NCBI GenBank assembly: GCA_018806985.1
Contig: JADANN010000202.1
Coordinates: forward strand, 2,475,001-2,539,000
Source: Angiostrongylus vasorum
Taxonomy: Eukaryota > Nematoda > Chromadorea > Rhabditida > Metastrongylidae
Direction of reading: 5' to 3'
Length of the DNA stretch: 64,000 nucleotides
Made by a program: the position numbers and the translations under genes. Position 1 is the first letter of the stretch; each line of letters begins with the position of its first letter. Below the pieces are notes generated by a model. It was not told the DNA's origin and ran no database searches. It saw only the letters and a list, made by a program, of their open reading frames with translations. Shown piece after piece: positions 1 through 10,226 of this stretch.

Positions 1-329
1 GAACAAGATATCACATTTCATTTCATTTCTTTCACAATGAGTAACAATCCACTCTATTCTTTACCTCAATTTTGTCTTCTTTCGTTAGAATTCATTGAAC
101 CTATCTTTGAAACCATATCAAACTCCTTGAACCCTCTTACGCCACAAATATTCTCCAAACTCCAGGACTTTTTTTTCATTCCATGCATTTACTCGCATCC
201 TTAGGCCACCAAGATCTTCGGATTTCCATGTAATTTCGGCCGTGTTTTCTTCACGAATCTCTCAAATTCCTGTTGAGTAGATTTCCGTGGAATCCTGGTA
301 TTGGCGAGATAAGGCGTTCCCACGTTTCC
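1..329. other. no recognisable feature
   Basis: AT-rich sequence without a convincing exon or repeat head. I see nothing I can name before the family D relic that follows. Confidence 0.4.
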
Positions 330-500
330 AGGGGAGGCCGTCAGCATCCTTTGCAGGCAAGTTGCAGATTCTCAAATAGAAATTGAACCAATTTATTGCT
401 CCGGCAAGATGGAAGGGTGGTCCGGGTGGGTTCAAACCAGGGTCTTGTGCGTATTGAACAGCATGTCTATCACTGCTCTACTCGTGATTAATGAACAGCC
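330..500 (-). repeat. degenerate tRNA-headed repeat, family D-like
   Basis: Read on the minus strand the segment starts with a tRNA-like head: an A-box-like TAGAGCAGTGATAGACATG near 480 and a B-box-like GGTTTGAACCC near 435. The body is decayed. It resembles the family D copies at 1224-1560 and 32484-32756. No target duplication was found. Confidence 0.4.
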
Positions 501-607
501 CGTTTTATTAAATGTAGCTCATAAATTCCAATGTGTGTGGCTAAAATAACAGCATGCCCCTAACATTTAACAGATATGTCTGATTCTTCCTGTGGAAAGT
601 AAGACTT

Positions 608-839
608 TTGTTTTTCCTCATTGTTCTTCTTCATATGCCCTCATATTTTTGCTGTCCTGCTGTCATTCCTTCTATCGCTAAGATGTTTTCGTGTGCACGA
701 CAGCGAATATCGAAAAAATATGGTTTTCTTAAAATACAAGTTGTCTATAGAAGAGCATTTTTTGCTCATTGCTCAGCTAGGAAGAACAATCATGAGAATT
801 AAGAAAGTCTCTCATTTGACTTTGAGTAACAATAACTAG
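608..839. other. open frames of unknown significance
   Basis: Two overlapping plus-strand frames (608-802 and 621-839) lack splice signals, a recognisable domain or a start context. I see no reason to call a gene here. The stretch ends at the 9-bp left duplication of the next SINE. Confidence 0.3.
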
Positions 840-1127
840 AAGGGCGCGTGTGGCGCAGTGGTTGGAGGTTTCACTGCGACACACACGTGGAATTGATCCC
901 CGCGCCCACGGCCCACTTCCATCCCTCCGGGGTCGGCAAATTGGTACCAGACTTGTCTGGGAGGGTAGCAGCGCTGACTCAATACATTGGCAGGCCACCG
1001 CGAGTCATTGTAAAGGCCATATATGCATTCAGTCACCTCCAACGATACTTAATGAAGTCGAATGCGTAGCGCATCCCTCAGGGATTGATCAACGCCGAGA
1101 GCTTTATCCTTTATCGTTTTCTTAAAG
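840..1127 (+). repeat. SINE family A copy, intact, with target duplication
   Basis: This is a near full-length copy of the commonest repeat in the window, about 285 bp. The head is tRNA-like: an A box TGGCGCAGTGG near 850 and a degenerate B box GGAATTGATCCC near 890. The body contains the shared TTGGTACCAGACTTGTCTGG block, and the 3' end is GAGCTTTATCCTTTATC. A direct repeat AATAACTAG flanks it (831-839 and 1128-1136), as expected for retroposition. The plus strand is open for about 75 codons in several copies, but this follows from the conserved SINE sequence and is not evidence of a gene. Confidence 0.85.
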
Positions 1128-1223
1128 AATAACTAGGAAACATTTGAATGCTTACAATTTGCACGTGGCTTATTGTAGAATATTCATTTTTTTGTTTTAT
1201 TCTATATGATCCATCTTCATATC

Positions 1224-1560
1224 TACTGTGCGGATCCCAGCACTTCTCACATTCGATTCGTTTCCCTCGTACTCACTGTCCACTAAGATCTTCCAACTTT
1301 ACGTGTGGCTTCGCTTCCTCTTGAGGGTTTTCATTTCATCTTGAATGTCGTGGTATGCTGGTCAGAGCAATTCTTCCTCGAGTCTTGAGATAGCCGAGCT
1401 GGAGCGTTCCCAATTGGGTTGCAGAGAGTGACTTGTCTCAAACAAGTCCGGTACCAATTTCCCCGACTGTGATGGAAGGCTTGGTTGGCCTGCAGCGGAA
1501 TCGAACTAGCACCATTCTCATGATAACGGACGTCACTACCACTGTGCTATCCGGCACCTA
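1224..1560 (-). repeat. tRNA-headed repeat family D copy
   Basis: On the minus strand the element begins at 1560 with GGTGCCGGATAGCACAGTGG, a clean A-box-like sequence. GTTCGATTCCG, a near-consensus B box, follows near 1500, so the head is an RNA polymerase III type II promoter of tRNA origin. The body shares TTGGTACCGGACTTGT with SINE A, and the far end reads CGGATCCCAGCAC on the plus strand, as in other family D copies at 18350, 32484 and 42577. Confidence 0.6.
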
Positions 1561-2411
1561 CAATATTTAGTAGGAAAAAAAATTCAAGACTGGTTTTGGT
1601 CTGGATTTTAACTGTGTTTGCAAGATTAACTTGCAAATATTTGGCTAATCCATAGAAATAGTCATAGTGATGTAAGCTAGTGTTCCTGAGTGTGTATTTG
1701 CAACGCAAAATAGGACTTCTCCTTGTCCTCCAAGTGCTGTGAAATGATACGATACCGAAAAAATTGAACGCTAGCTAGAAGTGAATCAGCTAGCCTCGAC
1801 CGCCGATTTCACCTCGACTAAGACGTCCTGTAAATGTTGAAAATCAAGTCTTAACCAATGGAACATTAGATCACTTTTGCGATCTTGGTAGATTGAAGCA
1901 GATGACTGAGATGACTGGGTGCGATAATGAAATGTCAATTTTTACAGAAGACTTATGGATCGCTATGTAATCCGAGCATGTAAGATTTTTGAATATGAAT
2001 CCTCATCAATTGCGCGGGCAATGCCCACTTTAAACTAAACAACTACGTTACTGATAAAGCAGGTTTTTTCTGTTTTAAGGACGTTTCCTTGTATCCACCC
2101 AAAAATAGCTGTCGTTTCATTAGCAACGAAAATTTATCACCTTGCGATTAGATATTTCTGAAGTGGGACACCTACGGTAATCGCTGGAGTTTAGGATGGG
2201 ACCGTTGAACAATTTCTCAGCTCGGGAAAGTAGAGACTTGAACGATGGTTCACAGTTCAACACGCAACAGTGAGATCTCAAATTACATACAATGAAACAA
2301 CTACTGTTCGGTACATAGCCGATAAGGCGGCGTTGGATAGGACGAGAATGGAAACGTTGGTAATTCTCGGGGCCATTCTGGCCTTCCTAGATCTTGGCGG
2401 ACTAGGGGTGA
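1561..2411. other. no clear feature; possible 5' flank of RTE relic
   Basis: There is no convincing gene. A short open frame at 2270-2461 (+) lies directly before the RTE endonuclease segment and may be decayed RTE 5' sequence, which I could not confirm. Confidence 0.35.
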
Positions 2412-4112
2412 TAATCAGTACCCATCAAACAATGTGCTATCACTTGCATCTGAGTCCTTGATACAGGGCTTGATCATGCAGACAACAAGGATGAGAACTG
2501 AAAACATCGGACTGACTGAGACAAGAAGATGCCACCCATTCAACTGTGTCTGTGACACCGGAGAAGAACTATTCCTCCGAACATGCGAAACTGGAGGGAG
2601 TAGGCGGCCGTCCTCGTCATCACGAGGTTGGCCATGAACATTGATATATTCGAACAACTAACAACCCGAATCGGACGTTTACGACTGAGGAAATGTGGAT
2701 CTATACCGGCTTTGAAAATCTTCATCATTTACATGCCGACATCAAACACATCAAACAACGACGAAAAAAGAGGTCGAAGCGTTCTATACGAGGTTGGAGT
2801 AATTCTACAAAGAAGACCAAACATTTTTGTAGGTCATCATTGGAGATTTTAACGCCAAGATCGGACCAAGATGAACGTCTGGAAAACGTCAGATTGGAAT
2901 TTAAGAATTAGAATGGAACGAGCAGGGTGATCGGCTGTCTGAGTTTATTATGACAACCAAGACAATTCATAGTAACCCGCAATTCCAGAAGCCCCACCCT
3001 CAACGCTGGACGTGGGAGTCTCCCAATGGAGAGTACCATAACGATATAGACCACATCATAGTAAATAGAAGGCTTTGCCTAACCGATGTCGCTGTTGTCC
3101 CAAAATTCTACACGGGGTCAGACCCCCGTCTTCTTCGTGCAGGATTCTATTTCTCGCGGAAAGGAGAAAAAGCCGTTAAATTCAAAAACCGAAGTCCTAG
3201 AACCACCGCAAACTGGGACTTATTCAATTCATTAGTCAGCTGTTGGGAAGATGTCGTTGTCGATAACATCGACGAGGAATACGATCGGCTCATTCAACAC
3301 CTTCACGTTAGCGCTATGAAAGCTGAGAGTCCTGAAGTCACCAAGAGACGTCTGTCTCCAGAAAATCTCGAGCTGATACGCTAGTGTGAAAACGCAAAAG
3401 CTTCAGGCAACCGCGAACTAACGTCCGAACTTGCAAAACAATGCAGACAGACGATAAAGAAGATCTTAAAGAGAGCAGCAGTTATAGTCGAAGCTGCACA
3501 GGCTGGGAAAAAGCATTTGTAAAACCCACCGAAATTTCGCCAATCACAAAGCCAAGATGATTGCACTCCGATAGCTCGGACGGAACAGTTACAACGTCCA
3601 AAAAGCCAATGGACAAAATCATTCACGATTACTACTCAGATCGCTTCAATAGCCACGTTCTGCTGTCCTCATATGGAAGAAATGATGGGCATATCGTTTC
3701 AACTGCTCTCCCTTCCGAAATACGGCGTACTATTTCGTTGGTGAAGAATCGAACAGCAACCGTGCGTAGATGGTAACACACGAGTATCTGAACAACCTTC
3801 TCTCAGTCCTCATCCACATACTCTCTCGGATCCTCACACATTACCTGTCAAAAACGCAAAGTTCTTATTTAATGAAAAACCAGCCTGACTGTGTTATTAT
3901 TCATGAAGAGTGACCTCCACAATATCGGGAACTGTCGCTTAATCTGCTTACGGTTTGTTATTTATAAACTCTTCACTCGAGTTATCGTATACAGGATTGA
4001 TAGAATACTGGATGAAGGACGGCCATGTGAGCAAGCAGGATTTCGAAAAGGATTCAGTCTGATGGAAAGTAGCCACACGATGACAAGACTTATTGGGATA
4101 TCGCGAGAATAG
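2412..4112 (+). mobile_element. RTE-type non-LTR retrotransposon relic (endonuclease plus start of RT)
   Basis: Frameshifted fragments read in order as an RTE-clade polyprotein. Endonuclease motifs include LTETRR near 2510, GDFNAKIG near 2836, DIDHIIVNRR near 3045 and GSDPRLL near 3115. These are followed by a linker and the start of reverse transcriptase (VIYKLFTRVI near 3950, GFRKGFS near 4040). Several frame changes and stops (for example near 3384 and 3776) show it is dead. The final endonuclease motif, normally SDHR in this family, reads SDPR, so the catalytic histidine is lost. The copy stops near 4112, before the RT catalytic motifs, next to a CT-rich run and a SINE relic. Confidence 0.8.
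2950..3384 (+). pseudogene. RTE endonuclease C-terminus and linker, longest open block
   Basis: This 144-residue open frame covers the end of the apurinic-like endonuclease domain. It carries DIDHIIVNRR, which holds the catalytic Asp-His pair of this fold, then GSDPRLL where SDH is expected. It continues into the charged linker that precedes RT (NWDLFNSL, NIDEEYDRL). The stop at 3384 interrupts a frame that continues in other registers to 4112. The enzyme would nick target DNA to prime reverse transcription, but this copy cannot be active. Confidence 0.75.
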
Positions 4113-4115
4113 AGG

Positions 4116-4172
4116 CGACCAATCTCCATCTCTCTCCCTCCCTCCCTCTCTCTGTTTCTCTCTGTCCCTCTT
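4116..4172 (+). repeat. CT-rich low-complexity run
   Basis: Pyrimidine-only runs of TCTC and CCCT units fill this interval between the truncated RTE copy and the following SINE relic. Confidence 0.7.
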
Positions 4173-4199
4173 TATCCTCACACACAATTTCATCGATTT

Positions 4200-4412
4200 G
4201 AGGAAGGGTTTTAACTCAATATAAAATTTTAGCCATAGTTGTCTCGTAGGATAGCAGCAATGACTTGATACATCAGTATGCCACTGGAAGTCATTGCATA
4301 GGCCAGATATGCATTTAATCACCGTTTAATGATGATTAGTAAACCCGAATCCATGGCGCCGCCGTCAGGGGCGTGATCAACGCCGAGGTATTAGTCACTT
4401 ATCCTTTTAATA
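4200..4412 (+). repeat. SINE family A relic (5' truncated)
   Basis: The diagnostic body GGATAGCAGCAATGACTTGA and the 3' end GTGATCAACGCCGAGGTATT with a TTATCCTTTT tail are present. The tRNA-like head is missing or unrecognisable. Divergence is high, so this is an old copy. Confidence 0.65.
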
Positions 4413-4520
4413 AAAAACAGCAATGGGTATTGCATAGTCGTTACATTCTTCACTTTCACGACAACGTTTCAGTAGGGAAACAAGCGTGACCCTGCTAGCT
4501 GATGTCAGCTTCAATCACGT

Positions 4521-4756
4521 TTAAGAACAGCAACCGTGCGTAGTGAACAGCTCGGACAAAGTGGGAAGCGAGTGGTTGGCATTGTACGGGCGAAACTTCA
4601 CACACCACCGCGGCGAGAAAAGAACTTGATTTGTGAATAGGGTCGTCGCTAGTTCGGCAAGGTCAATGTCAGAGGCGAAAATCGCTCTAGCATCACTCCA
4701 TTTGTAAGTGCCCCCTCGTTTTCTACCAGTTCGTTTCTTCAAGTTGAAAATCTTCA
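4521..4756 (-). CDS. candidate terminal exon, unknown protein
   Basis: The minus strand is open from 4799 to a stop at 4521 and encodes a basic, evenly composed sequence (KKRTGRKRGGTYKWSDAR, then FTNQVLFSPRWCVKFRPY, ending FTTHGCCS). A possible acceptor CATCTACAG ends at 4757, so the exon could start at 4756 in phase 1. I recognise no domain. No polyadenylation signal is obvious and the partner exons were not found. A 19-base stretch at its 3' end (GAACAGCAACCGTGCGTAG, 4525-4543) also occurs inside the RTE relic near 3751, so part of the frame may be transposon-derived. Confidence 0.4.
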
Positions 4757-4799
4757 CTGTAGATGATCTGCTATTCAAGCCGAAATATAACAGTATCAA

Positions 4800-5084
4800 A
4801 GGGATAGAAAAAGCAGTGCGCTACTTCCCTAATTCTAAGGCAATTGCCTTTTATGTATACTGCTTGGTTTTCAATCGTTCAAAATAACAAAGTCTACTTT
4901 TGCATGCTTAACCCATAACAATTGTGCTTTTCAACTTGAGAGAAGCGATGTCAGCTATTAGTGGACTATATCCGCTAAGGAAACCCTTAAAATCTATTTA
5001 CCGTTGCTAATACGCAAGTTTTCTTTTCACTCTATACCGACGACAAAAATTTACTTTCTTAAAGCAAAAAATATTATCCAGGAC
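4800..5084. other. no recognisable feature
   Basis: AT-rich spacer. I see no exon or repeat before the Penelope-related tag that starts near 5085. Confidence 0.35.
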
Positions 5085-5640
5085 CGGCGATCCATTAACC
5101 TTGGCGTTGATCAATAATTCACTGTTCTTTTGATGAGCAAACACGAGGTTGTTAGTACTCAATCTGCTTATTCACAAAAGCCGACGTCTCGCCGGATTAT
5201 ACCTTCTTCAAAGGCTGGAAATGTCAAATTTATCGTATTCAGCCATATACCTCCACAACAGAAGAACCACACACCTAAATTTCAATCGCATTGGAAACAA
5301 ATTTTTCAGTTACCGTTTTCTACGAGATTTTTTGTTTATAGTTACAGGCCAACCGCACAGTTTATGCAAGGATTGGTAATGTGCCTCTCACATTAAATCC
5401 TCATGCGTAGATACTGCGAGATTATGCATGATAACGAGGTATTCCTCGATGAGGTTCATTTGCGAATTCTTCAAACCTTCCCAGAATGGCTCGAAGGGTG
5501 TTGCACGCAGAATTTTTTGACTGCTCTGCGAGAATGATGACTTCAAAGTCTTCTCCGTCATGTTTCTGTTTCCTAAGTGCACTTAGCTGAATATCTGGCT
5601 CAAATTCGAGTTTACCGACTAGCCGTTCTTCCATTCGGAC
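5085..5640 (-). mobile_element. Penelope-like element 3' end, decayed
   Basis: The left edge carries the family tag (CCATTAACCTTGGCGTTGAT) and GAGCAAACACGAGG, as at the end of the better copy at 33634. Next comes a decayed hammerhead-like motif (5180-5215, minus). Minus-strand codons from 5634 to 5422 match the C-terminal part of the GIY-YIG region of the element at 33968: compare HDGEDFEV and AEQSKNSACNTLRA here with HNAEDFEV and AQESRTQARKTLET there. Extensive divergence marks it as old. Confidence 0.7.
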
Positions 5641-5840
5641 GCAGAGAAACGCAAAAATCCCAAGAATAATATCTTTTTTTCCCTTGGCTCTCGTTTGGTA
5701 ACTCCTTGTTCGAAAACTGGGTCAGTTCAATGGCCAGGATTTCGTGGAATTCATTACAGTGCTGCTTTTCAATTTTCATTTTTTTTCAGAAATTCCATCT
5801 TTAAACTCATGGAATCAACGGTTTTGTAGGGATTAGCAAC

Positions 5841-6017
5841 ATGAGAGAAAAAGCCTCTTCTATTGCTTGCGAAGTCCTCAGATCCTTAAATGCTCTAGTT
5901 ATCGAAAGATTATCGGCAATTGCTGAAAAACCAGTGTCATCAAGAAAATCTTCAATATCAGCTGCTGGAAACAAATTAGTATTAGAAATAAGGGATCTAG
6001 AGAATAGTCTAGCTTAA
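5841..6017 (+). CDS. candidate short coding block, unknown
   Basis: An ATG at 5841 opens 58 codons to a TAA at 6015-6017. The peptide is helical-looking and hydrophilic (MREKASSIACEVLRSLNALV, then LEIRDLENSLA). A possible acceptor TTTTGTAG precedes it at 5828. A second open block on the same strand at 6053-6200 (KILNSKLAAVSFSEKSML) may be another exon, but I could not find a phase-consistent junction. No family was recognised, and chance cannot be excluded at this length. Confidence 0.28.
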   Translation: MREKASSIACEVLRSLNALVIERLSAIAEKPVSSRKSSISAAGNKLVLEIRDLENSLA

Positions 6018-6241
6018 CTATCGTTCATTATTATTCCATATGTTTCATTTTTTTGCTAAATAGATTAAGGATTCCTTTCAAAATTCTAAATTCAAAGTTA
6101 GCAGCGGTTTCATTTTCTGAAAAAAGTATGCTTGAGACATCTCGGAGAGTTTTCGAAGTTTATGAAGGGAAAATTGGTTTCTTATGTCGATACAAAGCGT
6201 GTAAACAACAACAACATCGTTCCCACTTTTTACGTACAATA

Positions 6242-6527
6242 AAGGATAAATACGGCCAAAGCTCTCGGCATTGATCAGTCCCTGAGGGATGCGCCATGCA
6301 TTCAACTTTCGTTAAGCATCGTTGGAAGTGATTGAATGCATATCTGGCGCTTTACAATGACTCGCGGTGCTCTACTGATGTAACGAGCCAGTGCTGCTAT
6401 CCTCCCAGACAGGTCTGGTACCAATTTGCCTATCCCGGAGGGATGTCAGGCTTGGTGGGCCGCAGGCGCGGGGATCAATCCCATGTGTGTATTGCAGAGC
6501 GCTTCCAACCAATGCGCCACACGCGCC
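6242..6527 (-). repeat. SINE family A copy with target duplication
   Basis: Full-length minus-oriented copy: tail AAAGGATAAA at 6242, body at 6290-6480, and head complement GCGCCACACGCG near 6515. It is flanked by TTTTACGTACAATA (6228-6241) and TTTTACGTAAAATA (6528-6541), a 14-bp duplication with one mismatch. Confidence 0.85.
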
Positions 6528-6541
6528 TTTTACGTAAAATA

Positions 6542-7150
6542 TTGTCTTTATTCTGCTTTAAACACTTAATTTGATAGTAGTTTTAAAATCAAATATGGCT
6601 TAAGTATTGTTGCATTAGCTGTTGTGTATGTGTGAAAAAATCCTCGGAGTTAAGAAATGGGATATTGTATCTGTTAAGGTTAACAACTCATCTTCAAACG
6701 ATCGTAACTTTTTGTTTTCATGCTGAGATTTCTTCTAGGTTCTTCCATAAGCATCTCGAGTGCTTTGCTTTCTATATGAAATTTCCTAGAAGGCTATGCA
6801 TAATGTATAGGGACAGGATGATTTATAGATGACCTCGCAAATATTTATGATTGCTTTCTCGTTTCCATGCCTATATAAGCTGCATTTCTATGCCAATGAC
6901 AAATAACAAAACATCTTAGTCAGATTTGTACAGCCCATCCTTCACCTTGGAGGAAAAAGTCATCGAATCAACATCTTCTCCGTGGATTCTAGCAGAGTGC
7001 TTAACTGATGATTATTGTGGTTAACTGTCCACATTTCCTTTCCAATGTAAAAAGTTTTGCTACTGTAATAGAATAGGACTCATGTGCTGAAAGCGTAAAA
7101 CTTCCAGTGTTATCAATCTCTAAGAGATGAATTATATATTCTACTACAGC
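6542..7150. other. no clear feature
   Basis: An open frame at 6632-6832 (+) has no domain or splice support. Otherwise I see nothing. Confidence 0.3.
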
Positions 7151-7154
7151 AAGC

Positions 7155-7395
7155 AACGTAGAGGTGAGTGAATGCTTACCTGGCCTATACATTGATTCAA
7201 GAAGGCCCTACCCATGTATCTATTCAATAATGCGGTTATCTTTTTGGACAAATCTGGTGCCGATTTGCCGACTATGGAGGGATGGAAAGCTTGACGAACG
7301 CAGAGTGCGGGATGGATCCAGAGACCGATCTCGTGTGTGCTGGAGAACAACACTGCTGACCACTGCGCTATAAGTTGCTTCTGTAAAGACGCCTT
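7155..7395 (-). repeat. SINE family A copy, diverged
   Basis: Minus-oriented. It contains CTGGCCTATACATTGATTCA, TCTGGTGCCGATTTGCCGAC and the head complement ACCACTGCGCTATAAG. The tail region is replaced by unrelated sequence. Confidence 0.65.
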
Positions 7396-8150
7396 TTTTT
7401 GAAAGACTCTGACAAGTAGTCTATTTCCTTGCAAATGTAATTTCCATTAAATGAATAAGTTAGCAGTTCTTTGAAAGTGAAGGTCCTTCATTTATTCCGA
7501 TCGCGCATGAGAGGATGAATGAGCTCTGCTTTAAACCTAGGCCATCTCCTTGAACACGCATGAAAAACATGCATAGAAACATATGACGCTCAATACAATA
7601 ATGAACGCCAAATGTCGATTAGCCCAGGTGTTGTAAAACCTCAGGAAAATGATTTGACGTTCTGCTTTGTTCTCTCCTTGACTGAAGCGTGCTCCTAGAA
7701 AACAATCAACTTCCAACTTTGTTCTAATCTACTGAATCTTGTTGAAGAATTTAAATTGAAAACCTAGCGAAAGCAGACATCTTGAAAACATTCAACGATT
7801 TCTCCGTAACGGGATTCTCCTCCGCAATCTCTCATTGGGTTACCAAGTAGCGATGGGTTTGAATAAGATTTGATTATTATCAAAAGAGGCATCAGTGAAG
7901 CTGACTTTTTAAATTGACCTTAAATCTATAAGTTGCTGAAAGTGTAGAACATTACTCGTTAGTACTCATTTTTTTGTGGTTCTGTTGTCCCACCTGTTTT
8001 GAAAGCTGCGCTCCGCATATTCACACCAGTGTTGATTTTGTCATAACTGGCTACAATTCTCCTACGACAAGGGTATTCCCCAGAAGCGAAGCCAGTAGTT
8101 GGGAAATTTGCTTATCTATTTGAATATTTAAATTTCTCAACAATTTACTA
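7396..8150. other. no clear feature
   Basis: No exon with splice support and no recognisable repeat. Confidence 0.3.
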
Positions 8151-8152
8151 TG

Positions 8153-8290
8153 ATGATGAGTTTACACGAGGTTGTTACAAAGCCTTATTATCGCTAACTC
8201 TTCGGCGGTTTCGCTTTCATCAGAGCCACTACGATTCGTATTGAGTGTTCACGGCAGTTGTTGCTTCTTTCGTTTTTCGTATTCATAGCC
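8153..8290 (-). mobile_element. Penelope-related terminal fragment with hammerhead-like motif
   Basis: The left end GATGAGTTTACACGAGGTTG matches the termini at 8968, 46748 and 52450. The minus-strand motif at 8193-8227 reads GCTCTGATGA, then a short hairpin, then GAAG where GAAA is expected, so the core is close but not intact. Confidence 0.55.
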
Positions 8291-8967
8291 GTCGCAAACA
8301 GCGGAATCGCGTAGAGTGGAGCACTTTACGAACTCTAGCCGCGTTAAATTGACCTTGCCTCACCCGGCAATCCTTCAGGATACAGATAGGGATTGCTAAC
8401 CGTTACCAAGCTTAATGTACGTAATGTAGAATCACTTTTTTCTCCCAGGGTCCCGAAAATCCATGCCATGCCGTTCTCAGGTTACCAAAGCATTCTCCAG
8501 CCGTTGTGTATCATCGGCAAGAGATTTACAGCTAGTAACCAGTTTTCTACCGGATCTCCGGTAATTTCTGGCATTTCACTATCTATTGAGTGTTCCAGTA
8601 GAAGTTTCTAGCTAATTCTCACCTTATGTGAACCTACTAGGAGATGAACCACTTCGATTCAATGTAAATCCATGTTTCTTGGCACTCACAGATTATTTTA
8701 CCTTCACTTTATCTCATAACGGCTCCTCTTTCAAACAGTGAAGCGATTGAAAAAAGCGAGTAATGGTCAAAGCAACGACAGCATATGCATTGCATGGTAC
8801 CTCAGACGACTGTCGTGATTTTATTTTTGCAGTAGAGAGCGCTGATTCAGCAAAAGTCATGAAAGTATTGCATAAAAATCCAGTCTGCTTTGTAAAAAGG
8901 GAGAAAAAAACCAGCTCTATTCATCGATAATATAAGCACTGAATGCTCATTGTTAAGATGTATTCCT

Positions 8968-9250
8968 TCTTTGATGAGCTTACACGAGGTTGATAAATAT
9001 GTTTATTTTCGGCTAACGTTTCGACATTTTCGTCTTCATCAGAGCTGATGATTCCACGCTTGTTCTTCGTCTCGATGCGGCAGCATCGCCTTCGTGTCGA
9101 GTCAGGTCTTCCTCAGCGGGCCATCTCCTCGAATGAGGCATACTCACTCGGTGATGCCCTTTTATGCAGGATGCTGATGGTGGATATAATGATAGTGTCC
9201 TGTGATAACAGCTTGTTTCTCTTCTGGACAATTCATCCTGCAGAATTCGG
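8968..9250 (-). mobile_element. Penelope-related 3' fragment with intact hammerhead-like motif
   Basis: It begins GATGAGCTTACACGAGGTTG and holds a complete motif at 9011-9046 (minus). The minus-strand open frame from 9231 encodes SMPHSRRWPAEEDLTRHEG. Decayed equivalents of this peptide occur beside the motif at 54456, suggesting a conserved ORF C-terminus just upstream of the ribozyme. A 46-bp-arm inverted repeat follows directly (9272-9383). Confidence 0.6.
9011..9046 (-). ncRNA. hammerhead-like ribozyme motif
   Basis: On the minus strand the order is AGCT, CTGATGA, A, GACG hairpin closed by TGTC, GAAAC, GTTAGC. CTGANGA and GAAA are the two invariant hammerhead core strands. GTT would be an acceptable cleavage triplet, and the flanking AGCT and AGC can form a short stem I. 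There is no stem III loop, so cleavage in cis would be inefficient. An extra A sits before stem II in every copy in this window. Activity is inferred from the pattern only. Confidence 0.5.
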
Positions 9251-9271
9251 TGTTTTCAGCTAGCACAAAGC

Positions 9272-9383
9272 GTAGTAATATTTCGAGACCGACTTTCCTT
9301 TAATCTCGGTGTGACTAATCAATATGCATTCTTTCTTTAGTCACACTGAGGTTAAAGGAAAGGCGGTTTTGAAATATTACTAC
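9272..9383. repeat. foldback: 46-bp inverted repeat with 20-nt loop
   Basis: The left arm 9272-9317 and right arm 9338-9383 are reverse complements with about five mismatches. Both contain the tag CCGACTTTCCTTTAATCTCG or its variant, which elsewhere marks the outer edge of Penelope-related copies (33645, 54378). This looks like two such edges head to head. Confidence 0.75.
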
Positions 9384-9754
9384 TCTCATTGCCAAGGTTT
9401 ATAGGAATTCCTTCACTGAAGTTTCCTAAGTAGTTCAGCATCATCAATAGCGTCACCATGCTTTCTACATGGTAGCGTTACGAGATCACTTATGTTGTAG
9501 GTTTTTCATATGAAATAACTGCCGTAAACACTCGACTGCAATCACGAAAGTCCTGAAGAAGGCGACGACATCCAAGCACTAGCCACTATTTTTTAGCAAT
9601 CTCTCATAAGCTTATCAAAAACCACGTTAAGATTAATAAAATTTCGTAAACATTTATGTTATAGTACATTTGAGCGCTTTCGGATCACTGAGATAAGAAA
9701 TGAAAATTTACACGATTGAACTAAAAAAGAACTTTGTAAATCCATGCACAGTAA

Positions 9755-9835
9755 ATGCAGTCTAAGTGGTAAAACGGCTATTTGTGTTCTTCAGCACGGG
9801 GTTCGATTCTCCACAGTCGGATGGTCACCTCGTAG
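9755..9835 (+). repeat. tRNA-like SINE head or tRNA pseudogene
   Basis: TCTAAGTGGTAAAACGG resembles an A box and GGGGTTCGATTCTCC is a near-perfect B box, about 35 bp apart, as in a tRNA. I could not draw a convincing acceptor stem or anticodon arm, so I call it tRNA-derived and not a tRNA gene. Confidence 0.4.
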
Positions 9836-9904
9836 GTAGTCTTATGACTTCTCCATAGGCTTTAATTCCATGTATACCGTTCTAGCTATGAACGTTTTCT
9901 TGAA

Positions 9905-10130
9905 ATATTAAGCTTACACGAGGTTGCTACAAATGTAACTTATCTCTTTTCGTCTCCGCCTTCTTCCGAGCCTGATCGATTCGATTCGATGGTCCATAGG
10001 TGATTGACCTCACGATGTGGATCCTTGTGTCGCAGGAAATCGAATCTAGTGGAATGATGCAACGCTGCAATGGAGTAGCCTCACTCGGTGTTTTCTATAA
10101 GGATGTCTTCCAGCTTAAGTGTCTATGATC
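9905..10130 (-). mobile_element. Penelope-related fragment, decayed motif
   Basis: It starts TAAGCTTACACGAGGTTGCT, like the other termini. The motif region at 9936-9972 (minus, GGCTCGGAAGAAGGCGG) has lost the CTGANGA and GAAA cores. GATGGTCCATAGGTGAT resembles the GATGGTCCACAG segment next to the motifs at 52486 and 54456. Confidence 0.5.
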
Positions 10131-10226
10131 TTTGTTTATCCTTATACGAGTGACTTTCATCAAGAACATTATCGTGGTCAGGTGAACTAGTCTTTGTGCG
10201 ATAAAAAATGGAAGCATAGGAGCATG

